DNA of 64,000 nucleotides from positions 1 through 64,000 of the forward strand of contig JBBSGI010000006.1 in assembly GCA_038254365.1 (NCBI GenBank), read 5' to 3'. The DNA is from JAWWPG01 sp038254365 (GTDB lineage: Bacteria > Actinomycetota > Actinomycetes > Propionibacteriales > Nocardioidaceae). The notes below the pieces were generated by a model. The model worked only from the letters and a program-made list of their open reading frames with translations, was not told where the DNA came from and searched no databases. The number at the start of each line of letters is the position of its first letter. Position 1 is the stretch's first letter. Below, in pieces: positions 16,209-24,633 of this stretch. Made by a program: the position numbers and the translations under genes.

Positions 16209-17200
16209 AGAAGTTCGTCAACGACCCCACCCAGTTCGTCCCCGAGATGCTCGAAGGCATCGCCCTGGCGAACCTTGACACCTTGAGGTACGTCCCGGAG
16301 TACAACCTGATCATGCGTTCGGACTGCCCGCGGGACGACAAGGTGTCGATCGTCCAGGGTTCGGGATCCGGGCACGAGCCGGCCCACGTCATGATCGTGG
16401 GCAAGGGCATGCTCGACGCGGCGTGCCCAGGGGATGTCTTCGCGGCCCCTCCCATGGACTACGTCTACGAGACCACCAAGATGCTGGCATCGCCCAAGGG
16501 TGTCCTCTTACTGGTGAACAACTACACCGGTGACCGCATGGCATTCGACATGGGCAAGGAGATGGCCGGGGCCGAGGGCATCAAGGTCGAGATTCTGATG
16601 GTCAATGACGACGTGGCCGTGAAGGACTCGACGTACACCATCGGTAGGCGCGGTGTTGCCGGCAACTTCTTCGTGATCAAAGCCGTCGGGGCGGCCGCCG
16701 AGCAGGGCGCGGAGCTCGACGAGCTGCTGCGGATCGGCCGCAAGGTCAACGACGTGACCCGGACGATGGGCGTCGGCCTGACGGCGTGCACCCCACCGGC
16801 GAAGGGCTCCCCGCTGTTCGAACTCGGCGACGACGAGATCGAGATGGGCGTGGGGATCCACGGCGAGCCGGGCCGCGAGCGCAAGAAGCTCACCAACGCC
16901 AACGCGATCGTCGACGAGCTGCTGGACGCCGTCGCAGGCGACCTGCCTTACGCGTCGGGCGACGAGGTGGCCCTGATGATCAACGGCCTGGGCGGCACCC
17001 CGATCAGCGAGCTCTACATCCTCTACCGGCGCGCGCACCACCAGCTCGCGGACCGTGGTATCACCGTCAAGCGGAGCTACGTCAACGAGTACTGCACGTC
17101 TCTCGACATGGCGGGGGCGTCGCTCACGCTGGTGCGGCTCGACGACGAGATCGAGGCGTTGCTCGCCGCTCCGGCGGAGGTCCCCATCAGGGTCTTCTGA
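16205..17200 (+). CDS. DhaK-like kinase substrate-binding subunit (divergent paralogue)
   Basis: This 331-residue protein keeps the DhaK framework: SGSGHEPAH near the start, NNYTGDRMAFDM, NDDVAVKD, and GVGIHGEPGRER, whose His forms the hemiaminal bond to the ketose in DhaK. The loop after GHEPAH (VMIVGKGMLDAACPGDVFAAPP) departs from the canonical form seen in the second copy. ATG 16205 overlaps the DhaL stop (ATGA). Relatives include tetrulose kinases of tetritol catabolism, so an erythrulose-type substrate is a reasonable alternative to dihydroxyacetone. Confidence 0.85.
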   Translation: MKKFVNDPTQFVPEMLEGIALANLDTLRYVPEYNLIMRSDCPRDDKVSIVQGSGSGHEPAHVMIVGKGMLDAACPGDVFAAPPMDYVYETTKMLASPKGVLLLVNNYTGDRMAFDMGKEMAGAEGIKVEILMVNDDVAVKDSTYTIGRRGVAGNFFVIKAVGAAAEQGAELDELLRIGRKVNDVTRTMGVGLTACTPPAKGSPLFELGDDEIEMGVGIHGEPGRERKKLTNANAIVDELLDAVAGDLPYASGDEVALMINGLGGTPISELYILYRRAHHQLADRGITVKRSYVNEYCTSLDMAGASLTLVRLDDEIEALLAAPAEVPIRVF

Positions 17201-17209
17201 GCCGGGGGA

Positions 17210-17965
17210 TCAGGGCGCAACGCCTTCGCCGAGACCGTCGGCGATCAGCGCGGCGAGGGAGTCAAGCGCGTCGGCAGCCTCCGGCCCATGGGCCGCCAGC
17301 CGGATCCGGTTACCGAGCCGCACGCCGAGCGACATCAGCTCGATCATGCTGTCGGCGTCGACCGGGCCTTGACCGGTCTCGAGGTTCGTCACGGTGACCT
17401 CGACCGGGAGATCGGACGCCGCCTTGGCGAACAGGGCGGCCGGGCGAGCGTGGAGTCCCTGGGAGTTGACAATCTCGACATCCAGATGGGGCCCGTCGCG
17501 GGCGTCGGCGTCAACCGTCGGGGGTCGCCCCGAGGGAGTGGGGGCGCCGTCTTCCGCTAGGCCCAGCTGCGCGGCCTTCGCCCCGGCCGCACCCACGGCC
17601 TCCCTCTCCACCTCGGCGAGGCCCCGTCCCATCGCGGCTTGTACGACGGCGGCTACCAGCCCCTCCACGAACGGCGCCCGCGACAACCACACCTCGCCGG
17701 ACAGGTCGTCGGTGAGCTCGAGCGCCATCTCCGCGGAGAGGATCGCGCTCCCCAGGTCGGTGACGACCAGCACGCCGCTTCCGCCACTCGCCTGGTCAGC
17801 TCGCTGAATGGCCGTCGCGACGGCTACCGCGTCGGTGCCCAGGCCCCCGTCGTTACCGGCTGCCACCTCGATGGGGGGCGGGTCGTCGGCCACCATTTGG
17901 AGGGCGAGCTCGACGGCCGCCCCGGCCAGAGGCTCCGAGTGGGACACCACGACGATCCCGACCAC
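17210..17965 (-). CDS. dhaM: DhaM: PTS EIIA(Man)-like phosphotransfer subunit fused to HPr
   Basis: The 251-residue protein has an N-terminal EIIA-mannose-like domain with phospho-acceptor His9 (IVVVSHS). A Pro/Ala linker leads to an HPr domain with His172 in NSQGLHARPAA. It carries phosphate from PEP, via enzyme I, to ADP bound on DhaL. The fusion to HPr is common in actinobacterial and proteobacterial DhaM; an enzyme I domain is absent. It starts at GTG 17965, 6 bases after dhaL, and its 3' end meets the divergent dhaK paralogue. Confidence 0.9.
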   Translation of the reverse strand: MVGIVVVSHSEPLAGAAVELALQMVADDPPPIEVAAGNDGGLGTDAVAVATAIQRADQASGGSGVLVVTDLGSAILSAEMALELTDDLSGEVWLSRAPFVEGLVAAVVQAAMGRGLAEVEREAVGAAGAKAAQLGLAEDGAPTPSGRPPTVDADARDGPHLDVEIVNSQGLHARPAALFAKAASDLPVEVTVTNLETGQGPVDADSMIELMSLGVRLGNRIRLAAHGPEAADALDSLAALIADGLGEGVAP

Positions 17966-17971
17966 CGGGTG

Positions 17972-18610
17972 TCACCCCTCTCGAAGGGCGGCGGCGAGCG
18001 CCTCGAGGAGCAGCGTGACCGACGCGGAGCCGGGGTCGATGTGTCCGGCGCTGCGTTCGCCCAGGTAGCTCGCTCGCCCCTTGCGTGCGACGAGCGGTTC
18101 CGTGGCGTCGCGCCCCTCCGCGGCCGCGGCGGCGGCCTCCCCCGCGGCAGTGGCCGCATCCTTCCCGTTCGCGACGGCGTTCTCGAAGGCGACGACCGCG
18201 GGGTCGAGCGCATCGATCATCGTCTTGTCGCCCAGCTGGGCCTTGCCGCGGGCTACGACCCCCTCCAGGCCGGCGCGTAGGGCCTCACCTAGCTGGGTCG
18301 CCGTCGCGGTGTCCTGCTCCCCGATCGTCTTACCCATCCGCAGCAGGAAGGTGCCGTAGAGCGGGCCACTCGCCCCACCGACCGTGGAGACCAGGGTCAT
18401 GCCGCCGGTATGCAGCGCCGCCGAGACCGTCGACGGCGGGTTGTCGGCCAGCTTGGCGACGACCGCGGCGAATCCGCGACTCAGGTTCGATCCATGGTCC
18501 GCATCGCCGATGGCCGAGTCGAGTGCGGTCAGGTGCTCCCGCTGCGCGGTGACCGACGCGTTCGTCCGGGTGAGCCAGTCGCTGACCTGGCTCAGCGTGA
18601 CGTCAGCCAC
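17972..18610 (-). CDS. dhaL: dihydroxyacetone kinase subunit DhaL
   Basis: This 212-residue ADP-binding subunit has the canonical GDADHGSNLSRGF metal and ADP site, GGASGPLYGTFLL, and RKGRASYLGERSAGHIDPG near the end. In PTS-linked kinases ADP stays bound and is rephosphorylated by DhaM, which is encoded next. The gene lies 3 bases after dhaK, so DhaK-DhaL-DhaM form one operon. Confidence 0.93.
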   Translation of the reverse strand: MADVTLSQVSDWLTRTNASVTAQREHLTALDSAIGDADHGSNLSRGFAAVVAKLADNPPSTVSAALHTGGMTLVSTVGGASGPLYGTFLLRMGKTIGEQDTATATQLGEALRAGLEGVVARGKAQLGDKTMIDALDPAVVAFENAVANGKDAATAAGEAAAAAAEGRDATEPLVARKGRASYLGERSAGHIDPGSASVTLLLEALAAALREG

Positions 18611-18613
18611 CCG

Positions 18614-19612
18614 TCACACACCCCAGCGGAGGCCTGGAGTGTTGACGGGCGCGTCCCACAGTCCGACCAGCTCGTCGTCTGCCTTGAGCAACGTCACCGA
18701 ACACCCCGCCATCTCCAGCGACGTGATGTAGTTCCCGACCAGCGAGCGGGCGACCGTGATGCCTTTCCCGTCCAGGATCCGGGCGATCTCGCCGTACATC
18801 AGGTAGAGCTCGATCAGTGGTGTGCCGCCCATGCCGTTGCAGAACGCGATCACGGAGTCACCCGAGCTGAACGGCAGGTCTGCGATGACCGGCTCGAGCA
18901 GCTGCTCTGCGATGTCTTTGGCCGGGCCCAGGTCACGGCGGTATCGGCCAGGTTCACCGTGGATGCCGATGCCGATCTCCATCTGGTCCTCGGGAAGGTC
19001 GAACGTCGGGTTCCCGGCGGCCGGCACGATGCAGGAAGTCAGGGCCATGCCCATGGACCGACCGTTCGAGTTCACCTTCTCCGCAACGGCCTTGACCGCT
19101 GCCAGATCGCGGCCCTGTTCCGCGGCGGCGCCGGCGATCTTCTCCACGAGCACGGTGACGCCAACGCCGCGTCGGCCCGCGGTATAGAGGCTGTCCTGTA
19201 CGGCGACGTCGTCATTGGTGACTACCGCCTCGACCGTGACCCCTGAGTCCGCGGCGAGCTCCGCAGCCATCTCGAAGTTCAGCACGTCCCCGGTGTAGTT
19301 CTTCACGATGTGCAACACGCCGGCTCCGCCGTCAACGGCTGTCGTCGCCACCAGGATGGGTTCGGGAGTCGGCGACGTGAACACCTCCCCACAGACTGCA
19401 GCGTCGAGCATCCCGACGCCGACGAAGCCGCCGTGCAGCGGCTCGTGTCCGGACCCTCCGCCGGAGACCAGCCCGACCTTGCCGTTCACCGGAGAGTCCC
19501 CGCGGATGACCAGCCGGTTCTCGTGGTCGACTCGCAGCTCCGGATGTGCCGCAGCCACCCCGAGCAGGGACTCCTTGACGACATCATCTGCCGCGTTGAT
19601 GAGCTTCTTCAC
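18614..19612 (-). CDS. dhaK: dihydroxyacetone kinase subunit DhaK
   Basis: This 332-residue substrate-binding subunit forms DHA phosphate with DhaL and DhaM. Canonical motifs are SGGGSGHEPLHGGFVG, NYTGDVLNFEMA, NDDVAVQDS and GIGIHGEPGRYRR, whose His binds dihydroxyacetone. I chose GTG 19612 because GGAAGG precedes it by 8 bases and it gives the usual VKKLIN start. Upstream, a promoter with an IclR-type palindrome overlaps the end of glpK. Confidence 0.93.
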   Translation of the reverse strand: MKKLINAADDVVKESLLGVAAAHPELRVDHENRLVIRGDSPVNGKVGLVSGGGSGHEPLHGGFVGVGMLDAAVCGEVFTSPTPEPILVATTAVDGGAGVLHIVKNYTGDVLNFEMAAELAADSGVTVEAVVTNDDVAVQDSLYTAGRRGVGVTVLVEKIAGAAAEQGRDLAAVKAVAEKVNSNGRSMGMALTSCIVPAAGNPTFDLPEDQMEIGIGIHGEPGRYRRDLGPAKDIAEQLLEPVIADLPFSSGDSVIAFCNGMGGTPLIELYLMYGEIARILDGKGITVARSLVGNYITSLEMAGCSVTLLKADDELVGLWDAPVNTPGLRWGV

Positions 19613-19688
19613 GTCTTTCACCTTCCGGGGGTGTGACTGGCGCCTGCTTGGCGCGGTCCTCTGCGTGACGCTAGAACCGTGCGCGATG

Positions 19689-19720
19689 AGAATCAACCAC
19701 CGTCGTTCGACAATGCCGAA
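19689..19720 (-). promoter_or_regulatory. IclR-type operator and -35 box upstream of dhaK
   Basis: On the minus strand CGTTCGGCATTGTCGAACG (19720-19702) is an 8-bp inverted repeat with a 3-base spacer and one mismatch. After exactly 7 bases comes TTGATT, a -35-like hexamer. A nearly identical palindrome has the same 7-base gap before TTGACC upstream of glpF. The operator lies inside the last codons of glpK. The -10 box is less clear (TAGCGT after a short spacer). Confidence 0.55.
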
Positions 19721-21231
19721 CGACTAGCACCCGGGCGCGCCCAGCCGTAGGTGCGCTGCACGGCACGGGTCCACTCGCCGTGGCCGTGCCTTCTCAATCC
19801 GGCCGTCATCGACGGCTCCCAGCGGGCCGCCCGGTGCCAGTTCCGGCGCAGCACCTCGACGTCGGCCCAGTAGCCGACGGCCAGCCCGGCGGCGTAGGCG
19901 GCGCCCAAGGACACCGTCTCAGCGATCATCGGCCGCTCGACCGGGACGTCGAGAACGTCTGCGACGAACTGCATCAGGAGGTTGTTCGCCGTCATCCCGC
20001 CGTCGACCTTGAGCTTGGTGAGGCCAAGTCCGGAGTCTGCGTTCATCGCGTCGACCACGTCCTTGGTCTGCCAGCCGGTCGCCTCCAGCACCGCTCGAGC
20101 CAGGTGGCCCTTCGTCACGTACGACGTGAGGCCGACCATCACGCCACGGGCATCCTCCCGCCAGTGCGGCGCGAACAGCCCGGAGAAAGCCGGCACGATG
20201 TAGCAGCCGCCGTTGTCTCCCACCGAGGCGGCGAGGGTCTCGATCTGAGGTGCGGACGAGATCATCTCCAGCGAGTCGCGAAACCACTGGACGAGGGACC
20301 CGGTGACGGCGATCGACCCTTCGAGGGCGTAGACCCGCTCGGTGCCGGGCAGGTCGTAGGCGACCGTGGGCAACAGCCCGTGGGTGGACTTCACGACCTG
20401 CGGGCCGGTGTTGAGCAGCAGGAAGGCGCCGGTCCCGTAGGTGCACTTGGCCTCGCCCGGGTCGAAGCAGGTCTGACCAACGAGGGCAGCCTGCTGGTCC
20501 CCCAGAGCCCCGCCAATGGTCACCCCAGGCAGCACCGTTCGGCACGTGCCGTAAACCTCCGCGTTGCCGCGGATCTCGGGGAGCATCTCGCTGGGGATGT
20601 CGAGAGCGGCCACCAGCCGGCCGTCCCATTGGCAGGTCCGGAGATCCATCAGCATCGTCCGGCTGGCGTTGGTGACATCGGTGACGTGGACGCCCCCGTC
20701 GGGTCCGCCCGTGAGGTTCCAGATCAGCCAGGTCTCCATCGTGCCGAACAGGACCTCACCCGCCTTGGCCCGCTCGCGCAGGCCCGGAATGTGGTCCAGC
20801 AGCCAGCGCAGCCGAGGACCGGCGAAGTACGAAGCCGGCTCGAGCCCGCTCACCTCATGGAAGAGCGAGGCGACAGGCTGCTGCTTCAGCTCCTCCACGA
20901 AGTCGGCGGTCCTGATGTCCTGCCAGGTGATGGCGTTCGTCACCGGCTTGCCCGTGGACCGGTCCCAGACCACCGTGGTCTCCCGCTGGTTCGCGATGCC
21001 GAGCGTGGCCACCGCGGAGATGTCGATCCCGGCCTGACGCACGGCTCGGGGGACCACCCGGGTGACGTTGCGCCACACCTCCACGGCGTCGTGCTCCACC
21101 CACCCGGGCTGGGGGTAGTGGTGGCGGTGCTCGAGCTGGGCCATCGACACCATGCGGCCAGCGTGGTCGAAGAGCAGGCACCGGCTCGACGTGGTGCCCT
21201 GGTCGATCGCCGCGACATACGTGTCGCGCAT
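19693..21231 (-). CDS. glpK: glycerol kinase (copy 1)
   Basis: This 512-residue FGGY-family kinase phosphorylates glycerol with ATP to glycerol 3-phosphate. The start AAIDQGTTSSRCLLFDH holds the phosphate-1 motif. GWVEHDAVEVW, GALGDQQAALVGQ, GTGAFLLLNTG and LKVDGGMTANNLLMQF follow in family order. It lies 1 base after the IclR gene and runs towards dhaK, so iclR-glpK are probably co-transcribed. A second glycerol kinase is encoded at 23056. Confidence 0.93.
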   Translation of the reverse strand: MRDTYVAAIDQGTTSSRCLLFDHAGRMVSMAQLEHRHHYPQPGWVEHDAVEVWRNVTRVVPRAVRQAGIDISAVATLGIANQRETTVVWDRSTGKPVTNAITWQDIRTADFVEELKQQPVASLFHEVSGLEPASYFAGPRLRWLLDHIPGLRERAKAGEVLFGTMETWLIWNLTGGPDGGVHVTDVTNASRTMLMDLRTCQWDGRLVAALDIPSEMLPEIRGNAEVYGTCRTVLPGVTIGGALGDQQAALVGQTCFDPGEAKCTYGTGAFLLLNTGPQVVKSTHGLLPTVAYDLPGTERVYALEGSIAVTGSLVQWFRDSLEMISSAPQIETLAASVGDNGGCYIVPAFSGLFAPHWREDARGVMVGLTSYVTKGHLARAVLEATGWQTKDVVDAMNADSGLGLTKLKVDGGMTANNLLMQFVADVLDVPVERPMIAETVSLGAAYAAGLAVGYWADVEVLRRNWHRAARWEPSMTAGLRRHGHGEWTRAVQRTYGWARPGASRSALSNDGG

Positions 21232-21232
21232 G

Positions 21233-21997
21233 TCAGCGCTGGTCCACGAGCTGGTCGGAGATCGCCCGAGCCGCAGCCACCACGCGGGCCGTTATCTCCC
21301 GGTGCGGGGTGCCCGCGGTCGAGAAGATCCGGTCCGTAGGGCCGAGCACGCTGATCGCTCCCACCCCGAGCCCGCCGTACTGGCGGATCGGCGCAGCCAC
21401 GCCGCCGATATCGCTCGCGTACTCGCCGACATCCACGCCGTAACCGACCGTCTCGATACGCCGTACCTGCTCGAGCAGGCCGTCGCGGTCGGTGATGGTT
21501 CGGCTGGTGTAGCGTTCCAGTGCCGACTGCCGCAGCCGCGACCGGAGCCACGGGGTGTGCGCGAGCAGCACCTTGCCGAGAGCCGAGGCGTGCACCGGGC
21601 GCGTCTCGCCCACTCTCAGTCGCTGGGCGCTGCCGTCCGGGCAGAAGACATGATGGATGACCTCGACCCCGTCGGCCGCGGGAATGCCGATCAGGACGGC
21701 TTCTCCGGTGTTCGCGGCTAGGCTGTCGGCCCAGTTCATCGCCTGCGACCGGAGCAGGTTCGGGTCCAGGCCGCCGCCGGGCAGCTCCTGAAGCTCGGCG
21801 TCGAGCCGGTATCGGCTGGTCACCCGGTCCTGTCGAACCAAACCCACGTGACGCAAGGTCGCGACGATGCCGTGGGTGGTGGCCTTGGGCAGCTCGAGCG
21901 ACTCGGCGATCTCCTGGAGCGCGAGGTCCTGCGGCGCCATGGCGAGCAGCCGCAGCACGGCCACCGCCCGCTCGATGGACTGGATATGTCCGGGCAC
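21233..21997 (-). CDS. IclR-family transcriptional regulator (GlpR-like)
   Basis: About 254 residues from GTG 21997 (VPGHIQSIERAV, the usual IclR beginning). The N-terminal winged helix includes ALQEIAESLELPKATTHGIVATL; the C-terminal effector domain has ALGKVLLAH and GVDVGEYASDIGGVAAPI. Its place between glpK and glpF, and palindromes upstream of glpF and dhaK, make it the likely regulator of glycerol and DHA use. The effector is probably glycerol, glycerol 3-phosphate or DHA (inference). Its own promoter region contains the operator at 22017. Confidence 0.88.
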   Translation of the reverse strand: MPGHIQSIERAVAVLRLLAMAPQDLALQEIAESLELPKATTHGIVATLRHVGLVRQDRVTSRYRLDAELQELPGGGLDPNLLRSQAMNWADSLAANTGEAVLIGIPAADGVEVIHHVFCPDGSAQRLRVGETRPVHASALGKVLLAHTPWLRSRLRQSALERYTSRTITDRDGLLEQVRRIETVGYGVDVGEYASDIGGVAAPIRQYGGLGVGAISVLGPTDRIFSTAGTPHREITARVVAAARAISDQLVDQR

Positions 21998-22016
21998 CGG
22001 CAAAGTGTCCCATCGC

Positions 22017-22035
22017 CGTTCGACTATGTCGAACG
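22017..22035. promoter_or_regulatory. perfect palindromic operator between iclR and glpF
   Basis: CGTTCGACTATGTCGAACG is a perfect 8-bp inverted repeat around TAT. It lies 19 bases before the IclR start codon and 7 bases upstream of the glpF -35. It matches the dhaK site at all but two positions, a spacer base and the one arm mismatch. IclR proteins bind such palindromes, so it probably serves both divergent genes. Confidence 0.65.
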
Positions 22036-22042
22036 GGGTGTG

Positions 22043-22071
22043 TTGACCATCGCTATGGTCAGCCCTACGGT
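22043..22071 (+). promoter_or_regulatory. sigma-70-type promoter of glpF
   Basis: TTGACC (22043-22048) and TACGGT (22066-22071) are separated by 17 bases. It lies just after the palindromic operator and about 50 bases before the glpF start. Spacing is ideal and both hexamers are near consensus. Confidence 0.55.
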
Positions 22072-22124
22072 CCAACAAGGGCCGGGTCGTTGGAGGCGCG
22101 GTGAGGTGATTCCTAGGAGGGAAC

Positions 22125-22985
22125 GTGAAAAGGGACACTCTGGTAGGCGAGCTTTGTGCAGAGTTCGCCGGGACCATGATCTTGATCTTGTTCGGCCTCG
22201 GCGTGGTGGCACAGGTGGTGCTGTCGGAGGGCGCACTTGGTGACCACAACTCGATTGCGTGGGCGTGGGGCTTCGGCGTCACACTTGGCGTGTACGTCGC
22301 GGCGCGGATCTCCGGCGCACACCTCAACCCCGCCGTCACCGTCGCGTTCGCGACCTTCACCGACTTCCCCTGGCGGAAGGTGTTGCCCTACTCGCTGGCG
22401 CAGACCGCGGGAGCGTTCGTCGCGGCGATCATCGTCCGGTTCACCTACGACGATCTGTTCCAGCAGTTCGACCCGGGGCACACGTACAAGTCCCAGTTCG
22501 TCTTCTCGACGATGCCCGGCAACGGGAGTGGCCCGGCGACGATGACCACGGCCTTCTTCGACCAGATCATCGGTACGGCGATCCTGATGTTTTTGATCAT
22601 GGCGCTGATCAACGCGGCGAACAACCCGCCGCTGGCCAACCTCGGCCCGCTGATCATCGGGTTCGTGGTGGTGGCCATCGGGATGGCCTGGGGTGCCAAC
22701 GCCGGGTACGCCATCAACCCGGCGCGGGACTTCGGACCGCGGCTGGCTGAGTGGATCACCGGGTACAGCACTGCGTGGAAGGACCAGCACAACGACTACT
22801 ACTTCTGGGTGCCGATCGTCGCTCCGATCATCGGCGCCGTGGTCGGCGCCGGGCTGTTCAAGGTGCTGATCGACCGCTTCCTGCCGGTGGAGGGCGAGGA
22901 GCCTACGGTCGGTGAGGCGATCCCCAACAGCGCCGGCGAGAGCCTCCCGCGCAACGCCGCCGATGAGGACATCCCACGGGACTGA
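22125..22985 (+). CDS. glpF: aquaglyceroporin (glycerol facilitator)
   Basis: This 286-residue MIP channel has the two signature loops SGAHLNPAVT and NAGYAINPARD, which meet in the pore. The Asp after NPAR is typical of glycerol-passing members. Six hydrophobic segments are visible. GTG 22125 follows AGGAGGGAA. The C-terminal tail (GEEPTVGEAIPNSAG and beyond) is polar and longer than usual. It begins a plus-strand run glpF-glpK-glpD that takes up, phosphorylates and oxidises glycerol. Confidence 0.93.
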   Translation: MKRDTLVGELCAEFAGTMILILFGLGVVAQVVLSEGALGDHNSIAWAWGFGVTLGVYVAARISGAHLNPAVTVAFATFTDFPWRKVLPYSLAQTAGAFVAAIIVRFTYDDLFQQFDPGHTYKSQFVFSTMPGNGSGPATMTTAFFDQIIGTAILMFLIMALINAANNPPLANLGPLIIGFVVVAIGMAWGANAGYAINPARDFGPRLAEWITGYSTAWKDQHNDYYFWVPIVAPIIGAVVGAGLFKVLIDRFLPVEGEEPTVGEAIPNSAGESLPRNAADEDIPRD

Positions 22986-23055
22986 GCCACGCCCGCAGGT
23001 ATCCCTATGACGGCAGACAGACGCCGTACCCAGATCGACACTCAAGGAGCAACGC

Positions 23056-24573
23056 ATGGCTGACTTCGTCGGCGCAATTGACCAAGGCACCACCAGCACC
23101 CGATTCATGATCTTCGACCACAGCGGCAACGAGAAGGCTCGCCACCAGCTCGAGCACGAGCAGATCCTTCCGCAGGCGGGATGGGTCGAGCACAACCCGG
23201 TCGAGATCTGGGAGCGCACGTCGGCGGTCATCCAGACCGCACTCGGCAAGGCCAACCTGAAGTTCTCGGACCTGGCCGCGCTGGGCATCACCAACCAACG
23301 AGAGACGTCGGTCGTGTGGGACAAGACGACCGGGCGCCCCTACTACAACGCGATCGTCTGGCAGGACACCAGGACCGACCGGATCGCCTCCAAGCTGGAG
23401 CGTGACGGCCATGGCGACACTATCCGGCACAAGGCAGGTCTCCCTCCGGCGACCTACTTCTCCGGGGGCAAGATCCAGTGGATCCTGGAGAACGTCGACG
23501 GGGTACGGGAGGCAGCCCAACGCGGCGACGCCATCTTCGGCAACACCGACAGCTGGTTGATCTGGCAGCTGACCGGTGGCGCGAACGGCGGGGTGCATGT
23601 GACCGACCCGACCAATGCCAGCCGGACAATGCTGATGGATCTCGAGACCCTGGATTGGGACGACGAGCTGCTCGCGATGTTCGACATCCCGCGGTCGATG
23701 CTGCCGGCGATCAAGCCGTCGTCGGCGGCCGAGCCGTACGGGATGACGCTGAGCAACGGCCCGGTGGGCGGTGAGATCGCGATCACCGGCGACCTGGGCG
23801 ACCAACAGGCAGCAACCGTGGGTCAGGTCTGCTTCGCACCCGGCGAGGCCAAGAACACCTACGGCACGGGCAACTTCATGCTGCTCAACACCGGCACGGA
23901 GATCGTCCGTTCCAACGCCGGCCTGCTCACGACCGTCGGCTACAAGTTCGGCGAAGAGGAGACCGTCTACTGCCTCGAAGGCTCGATCGCGGTGACCGGA
24001 TCAGCCGTGCAGTGGCTCCGGGACCAGCTCGGGATCATCAGCGGCGCGGCGCAGAGCGAGTCGTTGGCCCGCCAGGTGGAGGATAACGGCGGGGTGTACT
24101 TCGTCCCGGCCTTCTCCGGTCTGTTCGCGCCGTACTGGCGGTCCGACGCACGCGGCGCGATCGTGGGACTCTCCCGATTCAACACCAACGCCCATCTGGC
24201 CCGGGCCACCCTGGAGGCGATCTGCTACCAGAGCCGGGATGTCGCCGTGGCGATGGAGAAGGACTCCGGTGTGAAGCTCGAGGTGCTCAAGGTCGACGGT
24301 GGCGTCACAGCCAACGAGCTGTGCATGCAGATCCAGTCCGACATCCTCGGCGTCACGGTGAGCCGTCCGGTCGTCGCCGAGACGACGGCGCTCGGAGCGG
24401 CGTATGCCGCCGGCCTGGCCGTCGGGTTCTGGCAGAACACCGACGAGCTCCGGGAGAACTGGAACGAAGCGAAGCGCTGGACTCCGGAGTGGGATGACGC
24501 GCAGCGGGAAACCGGTTACAAGCAATGGAAGAAGGCAGTCGAGCGGACCCTCGACTGGGTGGACGTCGACTGA
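23056..24573 (+). CDS. glpK: glycerol kinase (copy 2)
   Basis: This 505-residue FGGY kinase is clearly paralogous to the minus-strand copy: GAIDQGTTSTRFMIFDH, GWVEHNPVEIW, GDLGDQQAATVGQ, GTGNFMLLNTG and LKVDGGVTANELCMQ. The two differ through much of the sequence, so this is not a recent duplication. It sits between glpF and glpD, the classical arrangement, and is the more likely main glycerol kinase. The other copy may act on a related polyol or under different control. Confidence 0.94.
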   Translation: MADFVGAIDQGTTSTRFMIFDHSGNEKARHQLEHEQILPQAGWVEHNPVEIWERTSAVIQTALGKANLKFSDLAALGITNQRETSVVWDKTTGRPYYNAIVWQDTRTDRIASKLERDGHGDTIRHKAGLPPATYFSGGKIQWILENVDGVREAAQRGDAIFGNTDSWLIWQLTGGANGGVHVTDPTNASRTMLMDLETLDWDDELLAMFDIPRSMLPAIKPSSAAEPYGMTLSNGPVGGEIAITGDLGDQQAATVGQVCFAPGEAKNTYGTGNFMLLNTGTEIVRSNAGLLTTVGYKFGEEETVYCLEGSIAVTGSAVQWLRDQLGIISGAAQSESLARQVEDNGGVYFVPAFSGLFAPYWRSDARGAIVGLSRFNTNAHLARATLEAICYQSRDVAVAMEKDSGVKLEVLKVDGGVTANELCMQIQSDILGVTVSRPVVAETTALGAAYAAGLAVGFWQNTDELRENWNEAKRWTPEWDDAQRETGYKQWKKAVERTLDWVDVD

Positions 24574-24633
24574 CTCTGCGTTCGCCCGACGTAGGCTTAG
24601 TGGCTGTTCGTCCGTCGTGGGAAAGAGGTACAG

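Noticed and set aside
22113..23324. Long minus-strand frame over glpF and the start of glpK
   Set aside because: Shadow of the aquaglyceroporin and kinase genes; no ribosome site, no family pattern.
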